NCBI GenBank assembly: GCA_902627575.1
Contig: CACOJQ010000006.1
Coordinates: forward strand, 1-51,077
Length of the DNA: 51,077 nt
Source of the DNA: an uncultured Bacteroidota bacterium
GTDB taxonomy: Bacteria; Bacteroidota; Bacteroidia; Flavobacteriales; BACL11
Direction: 5' to 3'
Shown here: positions 1 to 9,081 of the stretch, piece after piece
How positions within the stretch are numbered: position 1 is the stretch's first letter
Layout: each line of letters starts with the position of its first letter
Notes under the pieces: generated by a model
Seen by the model: the letters and a program-made list of their open reading frames with translations, nothing else
Database searches by the model: none
Told to the model about the DNA's origin: nothing
Made by a program: the position numbers and the translations under genes

Positions 1-396
1 TGCAGAAGCAACGAAATGTATAAAGGCATATACCTGGATAAATCCAAAGGAGTTTTTAATGGTAAAATCATGGTAAGAAAAGATGCCCAAAAAATTGATG
101 CTTTTCAATCAAATAATAATCTGTTGCTAAGCAACACCTCAAGCATTGACAGTAAGCCTCAATTAGAAATATATGCTGATGACGTAAAATGTAGCCATGG
201 CTGCACAATAGGTCAATTAGATGAAGATGCCCTATTTTACATGAGAAGTAGAGGTATTGGAAAAAAAGAAGCGCAAGCGGTTTTAACATATGCTTTTGCA
301 TCAGAAGTTATTGAAAATATCTCTATTTCTAAACTAAGAAACTTCTGTCAAAATCTTGTTGCAAAAAAGTTAGGTGTTAATTTAGATTTTTCATAA
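1..396 (+). CDS. sufD: SufD, C-terminal part (cut by window start)
   Basis: The reading frame is open from base 1, so the start lies outside the window; about 131 residues remain. SufD is the scaffold partner in the SufBCD complex that builds iron-sulfur clusters in the cytoplasm. The visible part carries the family core VKCSHGCTIGQLDEDALFYM and the RGI turn after it, which SufB and SufD share. Position just before sufS, and the short conserved C-terminus ending NLDFS, favour SufD over SufB. Its stop codon is directly followed by the ATG of sufS with no gap, so the genes are co-transcribed and probably translationally coupled. Confidence 0.93.
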   Translation, partial: CRSNEMYKGIYLDKSKGVFNGKIMVRKDAQKIDAFQSNNNLLLSNTSSIDSKPQLEIYADDVKCSHGCTIGQLDEDALFYMRSRGIGKKEAQAVLTYAFASEVIENISISKLRNFCQNLVAKKLGVNLDFS

Positions 397-1612
397 ATGT
401 TTGATATACACAAAATAAGAGAAGAGTTCCCTATTTTGAAACAAAAGGTCAATGGTCACAATTTAGTGTATTTTGACAATGGTGCCTCAACTCAAAAACA
501 TCAATCAGTAATAGATTCAGTAAATAAGTATTACTCTTTTGAAAATGCAAATGTTCATAGAGGAGTCCACTACCTGAGCGGTCTAGCAACTGATAAATTT
601 GAAGAAACTCGTACTACTATTCAAAAGTTTATTGGGGCTAAATATGCACATGAAATTATTTTTACTAAAGGAACAACAGATGCAATAAATTTAGTTGCTA
701 ATGCATACCGATCAATACTAAAACCCGGTGATGAAATTCTTATCTCTGAGATGGAGCACCACTCCAACATTGTCCCTTGGCAATTATGCTGTCAAGCAAG
801 TGGTGCTATTTTAAAGGTTGCACCAATTAATGAAAATGGAGAGCTTGATTTTAATAAATTAAAAAAACTTATTTCTAAAAAAACAAAACTTGTAGCAATT
901 TCACATATTTCAAACACTTTAGGCACAATAAATCCGGTGGATGAAATAATTAGCCTAACTCATAGTGTAGGCGCAAAAATTTTAATTGACGGGGCTCAAG
1001 CTGCGGCGCATTTTAAATTAAATATGCAGAAAATGAATGTAGATTTCTACTGTTTTTCTGCTCACAAATTATATGGGCCAACTGGAGTTGGGGTTTTATA
1101 CGGGAAAGAAGATATTTTAAATATGCTGCCTCCATATCAAGGGGGGGGGGGAAATGATACAAGATGTAAGCTTTACTAAAACAACTTATGCTTGTTTACC
1201 TCACAAATTTGAGGCTGGAACTCCTAACATAGCTGGTGTAGTTAGCTTTAAATCGGCTATAAATTTTATTACCTCTTTAGGGCTAGAAAAAATTAAGTTA
1301 CATGAGGAAGAACTTCTGAACTATGCAACAGATAAAATACTTCAAATAAATGAAATAAAAATATATGGTAATGCTAAAAACAAATCAGGTATTATTTCTT
1401 TTATATTGAAGAACACGCATCCATATGATGTGGGTCTGATTTTAGATAAAATGGGTATAGCTATTCGTACAGGCAATCACTGCACTCAACCAATTATGGA
1501 TAAATTTAATCTTCCAGGAACGGCAAGAATTTCTTTAGCTGTTTATAATACAAAAGAAGAGATTGATATCTGCATGAATGCAATACAAAAAGCAAAAAAA
1601 ATGCTGTTATAA
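397..1612 (+). CDS. sufS: SufS cysteine desulfurase, frameshifted at a poly-G run
   Basis: PLP-dependent group II cysteine desulfurase, which removes sulfur from cysteine and passes it to SufE for cluster assembly. The PLP lysine is K224 in SAHKLYGPTG. The persulfide cysteine lies in RTGNHCTQP (about residue 362 of the repaired protein). As written the gene is broken: bases 1141-1151 are eleven Gs where the family motif QGGGEMI needs ten. The first frame therefore ends at 1179, and the C-terminal half continues in another frame from about 1150 to 1612. Removing one G restores a 404-residue protein, the normal family length, with no other damage. A homopolymer sequencing error is the simplest explanation, since the gene is usually essential and both halves are intact. 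Phase variation or slippage is possible. Confidence 0.93.
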
Positions 1613-1613
1613 A

Positions 1614-2030
1614 ATGCATACAATAGATAAAATTCAACAGGAAATAATAGATGAGTTTAATATGTTTGAAGACTGGATGCAAAAGTATGAGTATATAATT
1701 GATATGGGCAAGGAGTTGGCCCCAATAGATCAAAAATATAAGTTAGAGAAAAACCTTATTAAGGGTTGTCAAAGCAGGGTCTGGCTACACGCAGAGATAA
1801 AAAATAATCTAATTATTTTTTATGGAGACAGTGATGCAATTATGACTAAAGGAATTGTTGCATTATTGTTACGTGTTCTTTCTCAACAATCTCCGCAGGA
1901 TATAATCAGCTCTAAATTAGATTTTTTAGACAAAATTGGATTGAAGGAACAGCTTTCTGCAACGAGAGCTAATGGACTAGCATCAATGGTTAAACAAATG
2001 AAAATTTATGCATTAGCGTATAATAATTAA
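1614..2030 (+). CDS. sufE: SufE sulfur acceptor
   Basis: SufE accepts persulfide sulfur from SufS and delivers it to the SufBCD scaffold. The 138-residue protein has the diagnostic NLIKGCQSRVW motif with acceptor Cys52, and the later MTKGIVALLLRV and SATRANGLASM segments typical of the family. I chose the ATG at 1614, one base after the sufS stop, because it gives the normal family N-terminus (HTIDKIQQEIIDEF). A start further upstream at 1578 would only add residues overlapping sufS. It lies in the suf operon. Confidence 0.95.
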   Translation: MHTIDKIQQEIIDEFNMFEDWMQKYEYIIDMGKELAPIDQKYKLEKNLIKGCQSRVWLHAEIKNNLIIFYGDSDAIMTKGIVALLLRVLSQQSPQDIISSKLDFLDKIGLKEQLSATRANGLASMVKQMKIYALAYNN

Positions 2031-2034
2031 ACAT

Positions 2035-2358
2035 ATGAAAACAGAAAAAGAGTTACAAAAAATAGGCGAAGATGTCGTTAAATTAATCTGTGAAATATAT
2101 GACCCAGAGATTCCAGTTAACATTTATGCTTTAGGCCTAATTTACGACGTTCAAGTTAGCGATGAATGTGATGTGAAAATCATAATGACACTGACCTCCC
2201 CAAATTGCCCCGTAGCAGAGAGTCTCCCCGCAGAAATTGAAGAAAAAGTAAATTCTTTGAATGATGTTAAAAATGTTAAAGTAGAGATTGTATTTGAGCC
2301 GCCTTGGACTAAAGACATGATGAGTGAAGAGGCAAAATTAGAGTTAGGAATGTTATAA
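2035..2358 (+). CDS. DUF59/MIP18-family iron-sulfur assembly factor (SufT-like)
   Basis: A 107-residue protein of the DUF59 (MIP18/PaaD-like) family, whose members assist iron-sulfur cluster maturation. Seen in the sequence are the signature YDPEIPVNIYALGLIYDV and the motif TLTSPNCPVAE with the conserved cysteine, then the C-terminal FEPPWTKDMMS, also typical. It starts 4 bp after sufE and ends 1 bp before the next ATG, so it belongs to the suf operon. That placement supports a role as a SufT-like accessory factor rather than in phenylacetate metabolism. The exact step it serves is not known from sequence. Confidence 0.9.
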   Translation: MKTEKELQKIGEDVVKLICEIYDPEIPVNIYALGLIYDVQVSDECDVKIIMTLTSPNCPVAESLPAEIEEKVNSLNDVKNVKVEIVFEPPWTKDMMSEEAKLELGML

Positions 2359-2359
2359 T

Positions 2360-2872
2360 ATGGCTGGAGATATCATTAATAAAGTCGCACAAAGCGATTT
2401 AATAACACTTGACCTTACAGATTTTTCTAAAGGGGTTTCAATTGATGAGTTTGATTTAAAGGATTTTTTATTTAATGGTTTAGTTTTAAAAGAAAAGGAT
2501 TTTAGAGAATCTCTTAAAGAATATGATTTTAGTAAATACAAAAACAAGACTGTTGCGGTATTCTGCAGCTCTCAGTCTATTATTCCGATGTGGGCATATA
2601 TGTTGATTTCTTCATACTTAAGTGGTGTTACTAAAAGCATTTTTTTTGGCACAAAAAAAATGGTTCTGCAAAAACTAATGCTAGAAAAAATTAATGCCAT
2701 TGATAATTCATGCTACATTAACAAAAAAGTTATAGTCAAGGGTTGCGGAAGTGTTCCGTTAAGTGAGGATCTTTATCTTGCAATAACCTTAAAGCTACAA
2801 GCAAAAGTTAAAATTTTAATGTTTGGGGAAGCATGCTCTGCTGTACCTGTTTATAAAAAAAGAAAAAAATGA
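2360..2872 (+). CDS. DUF2480 family protein
   Basis: Conserved Bacteroidota protein of 170 residues that I recognise as DUF2480. Recognisable segments are SDLITLDL near the N-terminus, FNGLVLKEKDFRESLKEYD, IIPMWAYMLISSYL, and the cysteine-containing VKGCGSVPL and GEACSAVPVYK. No signal peptide or membrane helix is visible, so it is probably cytoplasmic. The family often sits inside suf operons, as here, which suggests a link to iron-sulfur metabolism; its function is unknown. Its stop overlaps the next gene's start in an ATGA arrangement. Confidence 0.85.
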   Translation: MAGDIINKVAQSDLITLDLTDFSKGVSIDEFDLKDFLFNGLVLKEKDFRESLKEYDFSKYKNKTVAVFCSSQSIIPMWAYMLISSYLSGVTKSIFFGTKKMVLQKLMLEKINAIDNSCYINKKVIVKGCGSVPLSEDLYLAITLKLQAKVKILMFGEACSAVPVYKKRKK

Positions 2873-3606
2873 ATCCAAAAATTATTGAAATAAATAACAA
2901 TCTACAATTGTATAAAAAGGAAATTGTCGATCACGACCTGTATAAAAATTTAAACAGTATTAAAGATATCGCTACCCTTATGGAATCTCATGTTTATGCT
3001 GTGTGGGATTTTATGTGTTTATTAAAGGCTTTACAGTCAATTTTAACTTGTACTTCATACGCCTGGAAACCGGTGGGAAACACCAAAATTAGACGATTAA
3101 TAAACAGTATTGTTTTAGAAGAGGAAAGTGATGTTGATCAAGATGGCAATCCTGCTTCTCATTACGAAATGTATTTAGAAGCAATGCGACAATGTGGTGC
3201 CAACACAAAGCCTATTGAAAATTTTGTGAATAATGTTAAATATAATAACATACCAAATGTAAACTCTGATGTAGACTCATTTATTCAAACGACTTTTAGT
3301 ATTATAAACAGTAAGAAGCCTCATAGAATTGCTGCTGCATTTACTTTTGGAAGAGAAGATTTAATTCCCGACATGTTTTCAGCAATAGTTAAAGAATATA
3401 ACAGTGATAATAAGCTGGATAAATTTGTTTATTATCTAGAAAGGCATATTGAGCTTGATGGAGGAGAGCATGGTCCTCTAGCACTGCAGCTTGTTTCAGA
3501 CTTATGTGGAAATGATGAGGTTAAGTGGAAAGAGGTTGAAGATACCGCTATTGAGTGTTTAATAGCAAGAAAAAAACTTTGGGACAGTATTATGTCTCAA
3601 ATCTAA
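2869..3606 (+). CDS. DUF3050 protein, heme-oxygenase-like fold
   Basis: A 245-residue, all-helical protein of the DUF3050 family. Seen: ESHVYAVWDFM near residue 40, LEEESDVD near 85, SHYEMYLEAM near 100, FGRED near 162, and ERHIELDGGEHGPLA near 195. These blocks resemble the heme-oxygenase/TenA fold. The H193-x3-D197-x3-H201 set plus upstream acidic and His residues resembles the ligand pattern of heme-oxygenase-like diiron oxidases (SznF/UndA type). That enzymatic role is inference. It is the last gene of the suf operon and overlaps DUF2480 by 4 bp, so it is probably translationally coupled to iron-sulfur assembly genes. Substrate unknown. Confidence 0.75.
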   Translation: MNPKIIEINNNLQLYKKEIVDHDLYKNLNSIKDIATLMESHVYAVWDFMCLLKALQSILTCTSYAWKPVGNTKIRRLINSIVLEEESDVDQDGNPASHYEMYLEAMRQCGANTKPIENFVNNVKYNNIPNVNSDVDSFIQTTFSIINSKKPHRIAAAFTFGREDLIPDMFSAIVKEYNSDNKLDKFVYYLERHIELDGGEHGPLALQLVSDLCGNDEVKWKEVEDTAIECLIARKKLWDSIMSQI

Positions 3607-3610
3607 TAAG

Positions 3611-3650
3611 ACAGTTGTTTATTTATTAGAATATATCATCAACTGTTTTA
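3611..3650. terminator. possible bidirectional terminator
   Basis: An inverted repeat, ACAGTTG at 3611-3617 and CAACTGT at 3640-3646 with a 22-base loop, is followed by TTTT on the plus strand. It lies between the convergent suf operon and rluF and reaches into the last codons of rluF. The large loop makes it a modest candidate. Confidence 0.35.
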
Positions 3651-4375
3651 GATGATTGGGCTAAAAGCTCTTGTAATTTGTAAAGCTCCTTTGTTTTAAA
3701 TTTTCGGTATTCACCTGTTTTTAAATCTAACTTAATGTTCATGATTCTTATTCTTTTTAACTTTTTAACCTCATATCCTAAATACTCGCACATTCTTCTT
3801 ATTTGTCTATTAAGACCTTGAGTTAAAATAATTTTAAAAGTTTTTTTACCTGTTTGTTTGGCTTTACACTTTTTAGTGACAGTATCTAAAATAGGTACGC
3901 CGTCTTGAATTAATTTTATAAATTCATTTGTTACAGGTTTATTTACTGTTACCTCGTACTCTTTTTCATGCTTGTTTCGCGCTCTTAAAATTTTATTTAC
4001 AATATCACCATCATTGGTTAAAAAGATTAAGCCCTCGGAAGGTTTGTCAAGTCTCCCAATTGGAAAAATTCTATCAGGAAAATTAATATAGTCTACAATG
4101 TTGTTTTTTTCTCTCTTACTATCTGTTGTACAAACAATTCCTCTTGGCTTGTTAAAGGCAAGATAGATCTTTTTTTTTCTTATTGATTTATTTATTTGTA
4201 TTCCATCTACTGTTAGCACGTCGTGTTTAGAAACTTTTGTGCCCTTTTTAGGTACATCACCATTAACCTTAAGTTTATTTTGCTCAATGAGCCTATCCGC
4301 TTCTCTTCTAGAACAATAGCCTATTTCTGAAAGAAACTTATTAACTCTTATTTTTTTTATTTTTTCCATACTCAA
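3626..4375 (-). CDS. rluF: 23S rRNA pseudouridine synthase RluF
   Basis: RNA-modifying enzyme of the RsuA/RluB/E/F branch. The N-terminal S4 RNA-binding domain (about residues 10-57) holds VNKFLSEIGYCSRREADRLI. The catalytic domain has FPIGRLDKPSEGLIFLTNDG with catalytic Asp110. Segments NKILRARNKHEKEYEVTV and GVPILDTVTKKCK match E. coli RluF very closely, so I prefer RluF (U2604 of 23S rRNA) over RsuA or RluB. It lacks the long basic C-terminal tail of the E. coli enzyme. The start may be the ATG at 4375 or the one at 4369. It is convergent with the suf operon. Confidence 0.92.
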   Translation of the reverse strand: MSMEKIKKIRVNKFLSEIGYCSRREADRLIEQNKLKVNGDVPKKGTKVSKHDVLTVDGIQINKSIRKKKIYLAFNKPRGIVCTTDSKREKNNIVDYINFPDRIFPIGRLDKPSEGLIFLTNDGDIVNKILRARNKHEKEYEVTVNKPVTNEFIKLIQDGVPILDTVTKKCKAKQTGKKTFKIILTQGLNRQIRRMCEYLGYEVKKLKRIRIMNIKLDLKTGEYRKFKTKELYKLQELLAQSSKTVDDIF

Positions 4376-4384
4376 TAATCATAA

Positions 4385-4392
4385 CAAATTTA
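4385..4392 (-). promoter_or_regulatory. -7 box of rluF
   Basis: TAAATTTG on the minus strand matches the Bacteroidota -7 consensus TAnnTTTG. It lies 9-16 bp upstream of the two candidate rluF starts, so the leader would be very short. I see no clear -33 TTG at normal spacing. Confidence 0.45.
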
Positions 4393-4453
4393 TTGTTAAC
4401 ATGTTTGTTTATTAAATGATATAGCATATATCTATAGGTTTGCTTGCTTTAAC

Positions 4454-4461
4454 TAAATTTG
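4454..4461 (+). promoter_or_regulatory. -7 box of the S46 peptidase gene
   Basis: TAAATTTG followed by C fits the TAnnTTTG consensus and lies 20 bp before the ATG at 4482. A good -33 TTG is not visible at 17-23 bp spacing. The box overlaps the possible TTG-initiated extension, which argues for the ATG start. Confidence 0.45.
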
Positions 4462-4481
4462 CACAAATTAAAAATAAAAAA

Positions 4482-6881
4482 ATGACAAAACAACTAATTT
4501 CAGTTTGCATAGCTTTAACTTTTTCACTCTCAAGTATTGCTGAAGAAGGGATGTGGTTACCACAGCTTTTAAATGCTGTTAACGAAAAAGAGATGCAAGA
4601 ACTTGGCTTAAAACTTTCTAAAGATGACTTGTATGATATAAATAATTCTTCCCTTAAGGATGCGATTGTTTCTTTATCATGGGGATCATGTACCGGAGAA
4701 ATGATCTCATCAGAAGGGCTTATGTTGACTAATCATCACTGTGCGTATGATGATATACAACAACATTCCTCTGTCAGTAACGATCTGCTAGAAAATGGTT
4801 TTTGGGCTATGAATAGAGATGATGAGCTGCCTAATGATGGCTTAACAGCTTCTTTTTTAATTAGTATTGAAGATGTTACTGAACAAGTGTTAGATCAACT
4901 TTCTGATGACATGACAGAAATTGAAAGAAGAAATAAAATAAGAGAGGTCTCAAACTCTATTACAAATAAAATAGAAGACAGTACGCATTTTGATGCAACT
5001 GTAAAATCATTTTATGCTGGCAACGAGTTTTACCTGTTTATATATGAAACATTTAATGACGTTAGACTGGTTGGAGCCCCACCCTCATCAATCGGTAGCT
5101 TCGGTGGTGATACAGACAACTGGATGTGGCCAAGACACACTGGTGACTTTGCACTTTATAGAATTTATTGCGATACTGATGGAAAGCCTGCGGAATATTC
5201 TATTGACAACGTTCCTTACAAACCAAAACATCATCTACCAATTCAACTGCAAGGTGTAGAAAACGGTGACTATAGTATGATTTTTGGGTATCCTGGTTCG
5301 ACAGAACGTTATTTAACATCATATGGAATTAATCAAGCCCTAGAAATTACTAACCCAACAATTGTGGATATACGATCAGAAAAACTAGCAATCATGAAAG
5401 CCGCGATGGATAATGATAAAAAAACTAAAATTCAATATGCCTCAAAATATGCTAGCATATCCAATTATTGGAAGTATTATATCGGACAATCAAAAGGCTT
5501 GAAATCAATGAAAGTCTATGACAAGAAAAAATCTATTGAAGATTCTTTTGAGTCTTGGATTTTAGAGGATTCAACAAGGATAAAAAATTACGGCTATGCA
5601 CTTGATTTAATAGAGAGTGCATACAGAAAAAACAATTCTATAGAGCTCACAAGAATTTACTTGAATGAAGCAATTTTTGGTGGAGCAGAAATAATGGTGT
5701 GGTCATGGTGGATGAGCGAAGAAATTAAAAACCTACCAAAAGAGGAGGTAGAAAGAAAAATTGCGATAAGAAAAATAAAAGAACAAGCCAACGACTTTTA
5801 TAAAGATTACAATAGTAGCTTAGATGAAGAATTATTTGCTTCAATGCTAGAAATGTATTATTATAATGTTCCTCAAAAGCATCACGGATCAATATTTAAT
5901 AGAATAGAGAATCAATTATTTGGATTTAAAAGTCTTGATTTTGATTGGTATGCAAAAAATGTTTACAAAAGGTCAATTTTTGCATCTAAAGAAAAGTTTT
6001 TGAAATTTTTAGAGAGACCCTCATCGACGATTGTAGCCCGTGACCCAGCATACAAAACTATGACATCTATATATGATAAATATAGAGAACAAATATCTAA
6101 AAAACGTACTATTGTTAGAGAAGAGCTTAAAGAGGGTGAGAGATTGTTTGTAGCTGGTTTAAAAGAAATGAATAGTGATAAGAATTTATATCCTGATGCA
6201 AATTCAACGATGAGGATAACATACGGCACAATAGGCGACTACAACCCAGGCGAAGCTATACACTATGATTACTATACCACTATTGATGGGGTAATGCAAA
6301 AGGAAGATTCTACAAACGAAGAATTTAAATTGCCAACAAAACTTAAACAGCTATATTCTCTTGGAAATTATGGTAGGTATGCTGATAAGGATGGTAATTT
6401 AAGGGTAAATTTTATTTCTAATAATGATATAACCGGGGGAAACTCCGGCTCTCCTGTTATGAATGCCTGGGGAGAACTGGTTGGTACAGCATTTGATGGT
6501 AATTGGGAGGCTATGAGTGGAGATATAGCTTTCGAGAAAGAAATTCAAAGAACCATCTCTGTTGATATTAGGTATATTATGTTTATTATAGACAAGTATG
6601 CTGGAGCCGGTCACTTAATAAATGAAATGACAATAGCCCCTACACATAAAGAAAAAATGTCTCCTGAAGATTTGTTGGCTGCCGAGCTGGAAAATGCAGA
6701 AAACGATCCAAATATTATTGTAAAGGAATTAGAAATGAAAGAATACCTTGGTACTCTTGTTCCTGTAATGGATATTCATTCATTTAGCTCCGCTTTTGAC
6801 CTAGCTGTAAAACAATGGGGCTCTTCAAAAGATGTAAAATTTTGGTGGAGAGGAAATATATATACTACGTTGAAAAAATAA
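4482..6881 (+). CDS. S46 family dipeptidyl-peptidase (DPP7-like)
   Basis: Periplasmic serine exopeptidase that removes dipeptides from peptide N-termini. After a signal peptide (about residues 1-20, ending SSIA) comes EEGMWLPQLL, the family's usual mature start. The catalytic triad is visible: His86 in LTNHHC, Asp in the SFGGDTDNWMWPRHTGDF region, and Ser in TGGNSGSPV. The segment after the serine reads AFDGNWEAMSGD, with Gly where DPP11 enzymes carry Arg. This points to DPP7-like preference for hydrophobic rather than acidic residues; that subtype call is tentative. I start at the ATG at 4482, since the TTG at 4440 would put residues before the signal peptide and overlap the promoter box. 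At 799 residues it is longer than the usual roughly 710-720. It stands alone and is convergent with purF. Confidence 0.9.
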   Translation: MTKQLISVCIALTFSLSSIAEEGMWLPQLLNAVNEKEMQELGLKLSKDDLYDINNSSLKDAIVSLSWGSCTGEMISSEGLMLTNHHCAYDDIQQHSSVSNDLLENGFWAMNRDDELPNDGLTASFLISIEDVTEQVLDQLSDDMTEIERRNKIREVSNSITNKIEDSTHFDATVKSFYAGNEFYLFIYETFNDVRLVGAPPSSIGSFGGDTDNWMWPRHTGDFALYRIYCDTDGKPAEYSIDNVPYKPKHHLPIQLQGVENGDYSMIFGYPGSTERYLTSYGINQALEITNPTIVDIRSEKLAIMKAAMDNDKKTKIQYASKYASISNYWKYYIGQSKGLKSMKVYDKKKSIEDSFESWILEDSTRIKNYGYALDLIESAYRKNNSIELTRIYLNEAIFGGAEIMVWSWWMSEEIKNLPKEEVERKIAIRKIKEQANDFYKDYNSSLDEELFASMLEMYYYNVPQKHHGSIFNRIENQLFGFKSLDFDWYAKNVYKRSIFASKEKFLKFLERPSSTIVARDPAYKTMTSIYDKYREQISKKRTIVREELKEGERLFVAGLKEMNSDKNLYPDANSTMRITYGTIGDYNPGEAIHYDYYTTIDGVMQKEDSTNEEFKLPTKLKQLYSLGNYGRYADKDGNLRVNFISNNDITGGNSGSPVMNAWGELVGTAFDGNWEAMSGDIAFEKEIQRTISVDIRYIMFIIDKYAGAGHLINEMTIAPTHKEKMSPEDLLAAELENAENDPNIIVKELEMKEYLGTLVPVMDIHSFSSAFDLAVKQWGSSKDVKFWWRGNIYTTLKK

Positions 6882-6929
6882 CACCCTTTGACGGGCGGTT
6901 TAATTAAATTTATATTAAAAGCATAGGCC

Positions 6930-8825
6930 TTAGTAAGCTCTTTTGTTATTTCCTTCAATATAATTAATAAAAGATTTATTGACAACTTTATTTCCCCCAG
7001 GAGTTGGATAGTTTCCTGTAAAATACCAATCGCCTGTATTATCTGGGCATGAGTCATGTAAATCCTCAATGCTTTGATAAATAATTTCAACGGGTGAAAT
7101 TGTTTGCTTAGGAGTTAAAAGTTTGCTGATTTGCATAGAAATTTCGTCCGTAGAAAAAGGCCTATATATTTCTCTAACACAGTTTATCATCTTTTCCTTG
7201 GGTAGGGTTAATTGCTTCTTACATTGTTGGTAAACATCATCAATAATTTTTTCTTGATTTCTTTCCTTCAACAATGATATTGCAGCTTGGAAAGCTATAA
7301 AATCTCCCATTTTAGCCATATCAATACCATAACAGTCGGGATATCTAATTTGAGGAGCAGATGACACAATTATTATTTTCTTAGGATTTAATCTGTCTAA
7401 AATACGTAAAATGCTCTGCTTTAATGTTGTTCCTCGTACAATGCTATCATCAATCATGACCAAATTATCTGTTGAATTTACCTTGCCATATGTTACATCA
7501 TAAACATGAGCAACTAAATCATCTCTAGATTCATCAGAGGTTATGAAAGTACGAAGCTTTGCATCCTTTATTGCAATTTTCTCTGCTCGGGGTGATATTT
7601 TCATGATTTCAGATATCTCTTGTTCACTAGAATTAGCTCCAAGAGCCAATATTTTTTTAGTTTTTATATCATTTAAATAATTTTGACAACCCTTGATTAG
7701 ACCAAAATAAGAAACCTCAGCAGTATTTGGAATATAAGAAAACACTGTATTTTTGACATCACTGTCAATAGATTTAAGCACCTTTGGAAATATTTTAACG
7801 CCTAGTTGTATTCTTTCGTTATAAATTTGTTTGTCGTTTCCTCTGCTAAAATAAATTCTTTCAAAAGAGCAAGCAGATCTTATTTGCGGTTTAATTATTT
7901 GTTTTTCAATTATGGTGCCGTCTTTTTTTATGATTAATGCGTGCCCTCTTTTGATTTCCATAATTTTATCAAAATCTGTATTAAAAGCTGTTTGTATTAC
8001 AGGTCTTTCTGAGGCAACTACAACAACTTCATCATCCTTATAATAAAATGCTGGCCTTATAGCATTAGGATCTCTTAAAACAAATGCATCACCATGCCCT
8101 AGCAAGCCACAGATTACATATCCACCATCCCAATGTTTTGCAGATTGAATTAAAATTTCAGAAATATCTAAAGACTCCTCAATAACTTTAGTGATTTCTT
8201 TCTTTGAATATTTGGTTTTGTTAGCGTAATAAATTTCATCATTTGCCTCGTCTAAAAAGTGACCAATTTTTTCTAATATAGTAACTGTATCTGCTTTCTG
8301 CTTAGGATGTTGGCCAAGATCAACAAGTTGTTGAAATAGTTCATCAACATTTGTCATGTTAAAATTGCCTGCTAAAGCTAAGTTTCTTGTCTTCCAATTA
8401 TTTTGACGTAAAAATGGGTGACACTGCTCAATAGTGTTCTCTCCAAAAGTTCCATATCGCAAATGACCTAAATATAATTCTCCCGTAAAAGGAAGGTTTT
8501 TTTTCATCCATTTGCAGTCACTTAATTTTTGAGGGTTACTTTTTTCTAGCTCAACAAAACGCCTGTTAACCTGCTTAAAAAGGTCTTGAAGTGGGTTTGC
8601 AGCAATAGATCGTTTTCTACTAATATACCTCTTGCCTGGCTCTATGTCTAACTTAACATTAGCTATTCCAACACCATCTTGACCTCTATTGTGTTGTTTT
8701 TCCATAAGAAGGTACATTTTATTAAGACCATAAACTGAAGAGCCATATTTTTGTTTGTAAAAGTCTAATGGCTTTAACAATCTTAGTAATGCAATACCAC
8801 ATTCATGCTTTATCGGTTCACTCAT
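6930..8825 (-). CDS. purF: amidophosphoribosyltransferase, long Bacteroidota form
   Basis: First committed step of purine synthesis: PRPP plus glutamine to phosphoribosylamine. The N-terminal class II glutamine amidotransferase domain begins SEPIKHECGIALL, with Cys9 as the likely nucleophile. The PRPP-binding motif VMIDDSIVRGTTL is at about residues 457-469, followed by SSAPQIRYPDCYGIDM. At 631 residues it has the extended C-terminus of the Bacteroidota paralogue rather than the roughly 500-residue form; a genome may carry both. It is the last gene of a minus-strand operon, 25 bp after the glutaredoxin-like gene. No purine-operon neighbours are seen, so a second PurF elsewhere is possible. 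Confidence 0.88.
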   Translation of the reverse strand: MSEPIKHECGIALLRLLKPLDFYKQKYGSSVYGLNKMYLLMEKQHNRGQDGVGIANVKLDIEPGKRYISRKRSIAANPLQDLFKQVNRRFVELEKSNPQKLSDCKWMKKNLPFTGELYLGHLRYGTFGENTIEQCHPFLRQNNWKTRNLALAGNFNMTNVDELFQQLVDLGQHPKQKADTVTILEKIGHFLDEANDEIYYANKTKYSKKEITKVIEESLDISEILIQSAKHWDGGYVICGLLGHGDAFVLRDPNAIRPAFYYKDDEVVVVASERPVIQTAFNTDFDKIMEIKRGHALIIKKDGTIIEKQIIKPQIRSACSFERIYFSRGNDKQIYNERIQLGVKIFPKVLKSIDSDVKNTVFSYIPNTAEVSYFGLIKGCQNYLNDIKTKKILALGANSSEQEISEIMKISPRAEKIAIKDAKLRTFITSDESRDDLVAHVYDVTYGKVNSTDNLVMIDDSIVRGTTLKQSILRILDRLNPKKIIIVSSAPQIRYPDCYGIDMAKMGDFIAFQAAISLLKERNQEKIIDDVYQQCKKQLTLPKEKMINCVREIYRPFSTDEISMQISKLLTPKQTISPVEIIYQSIEDLHDSCPDNTGDWYFTGNYPTPGGNKVVNKSFINYIEGNNKRAY

Positions 8826-8850
8826 TTATTCGTTTTTTAGTAAAAATATT

Positions 8851-9081
8851 TTATCTAATTATTTTATTTAACTCTTTTAGTGATGGGTTTACATATGTTA
8901 CACCATCAATAATTATTGTAGGAATAATTCTTTTGCCTTTATTAACTTCTTCCACAAAGCTTTTGGCCTGACTGTCTTTGGTGATGTCAACATATTCAAA
9001 TTTTACATTTAATGAATTAAAAAAGTTTTTAGCAACAATACAATCAGAACACCAATCAGCGCCATATACTTTAATTGTCAT
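8851..9081 (-). CDS. small glutaredoxin-like thiol protein
   Basis: A 76-residue glutaredoxin/NrdH-size protein with the active-site motif YGADWCSDC and a later region IIPTIIIDGVTYVNP, which holds the cis-proline of the thioredoxin fold. I chose the ATG at 9081, which overlaps the end of the upstream gene by 11 bp and gives the expected fold start (TIKVYGADWC). An upstream start would only add residues overlapping the neighbour. It probably acts as a cytoplasmic disulfide reductase; its partner is unknown. It is the fourth gene of the decarboxylase-to-purF operon. Confidence 0.8.
   Translation of the reverse strand: MTIKVYGADWCSDCIVAKNFFNSLNVKFEYVDITKDSQAKSFVEEVNKGKRIIPTIIIDGVTYVNPSLKELNKIIR

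Noticed and set aside
1154-1612. Separate small aminotransferase gene after sufS
   Set aside because: Its sequence is exactly the missing C-terminal half of SufS, including the catalytic cysteine, so it is one frameshifted gene.
4440-4481. Upstream TTG start for the S46 peptidase
   Set aside because: It would put residues before a good signal peptide and overlaps the promoter box.
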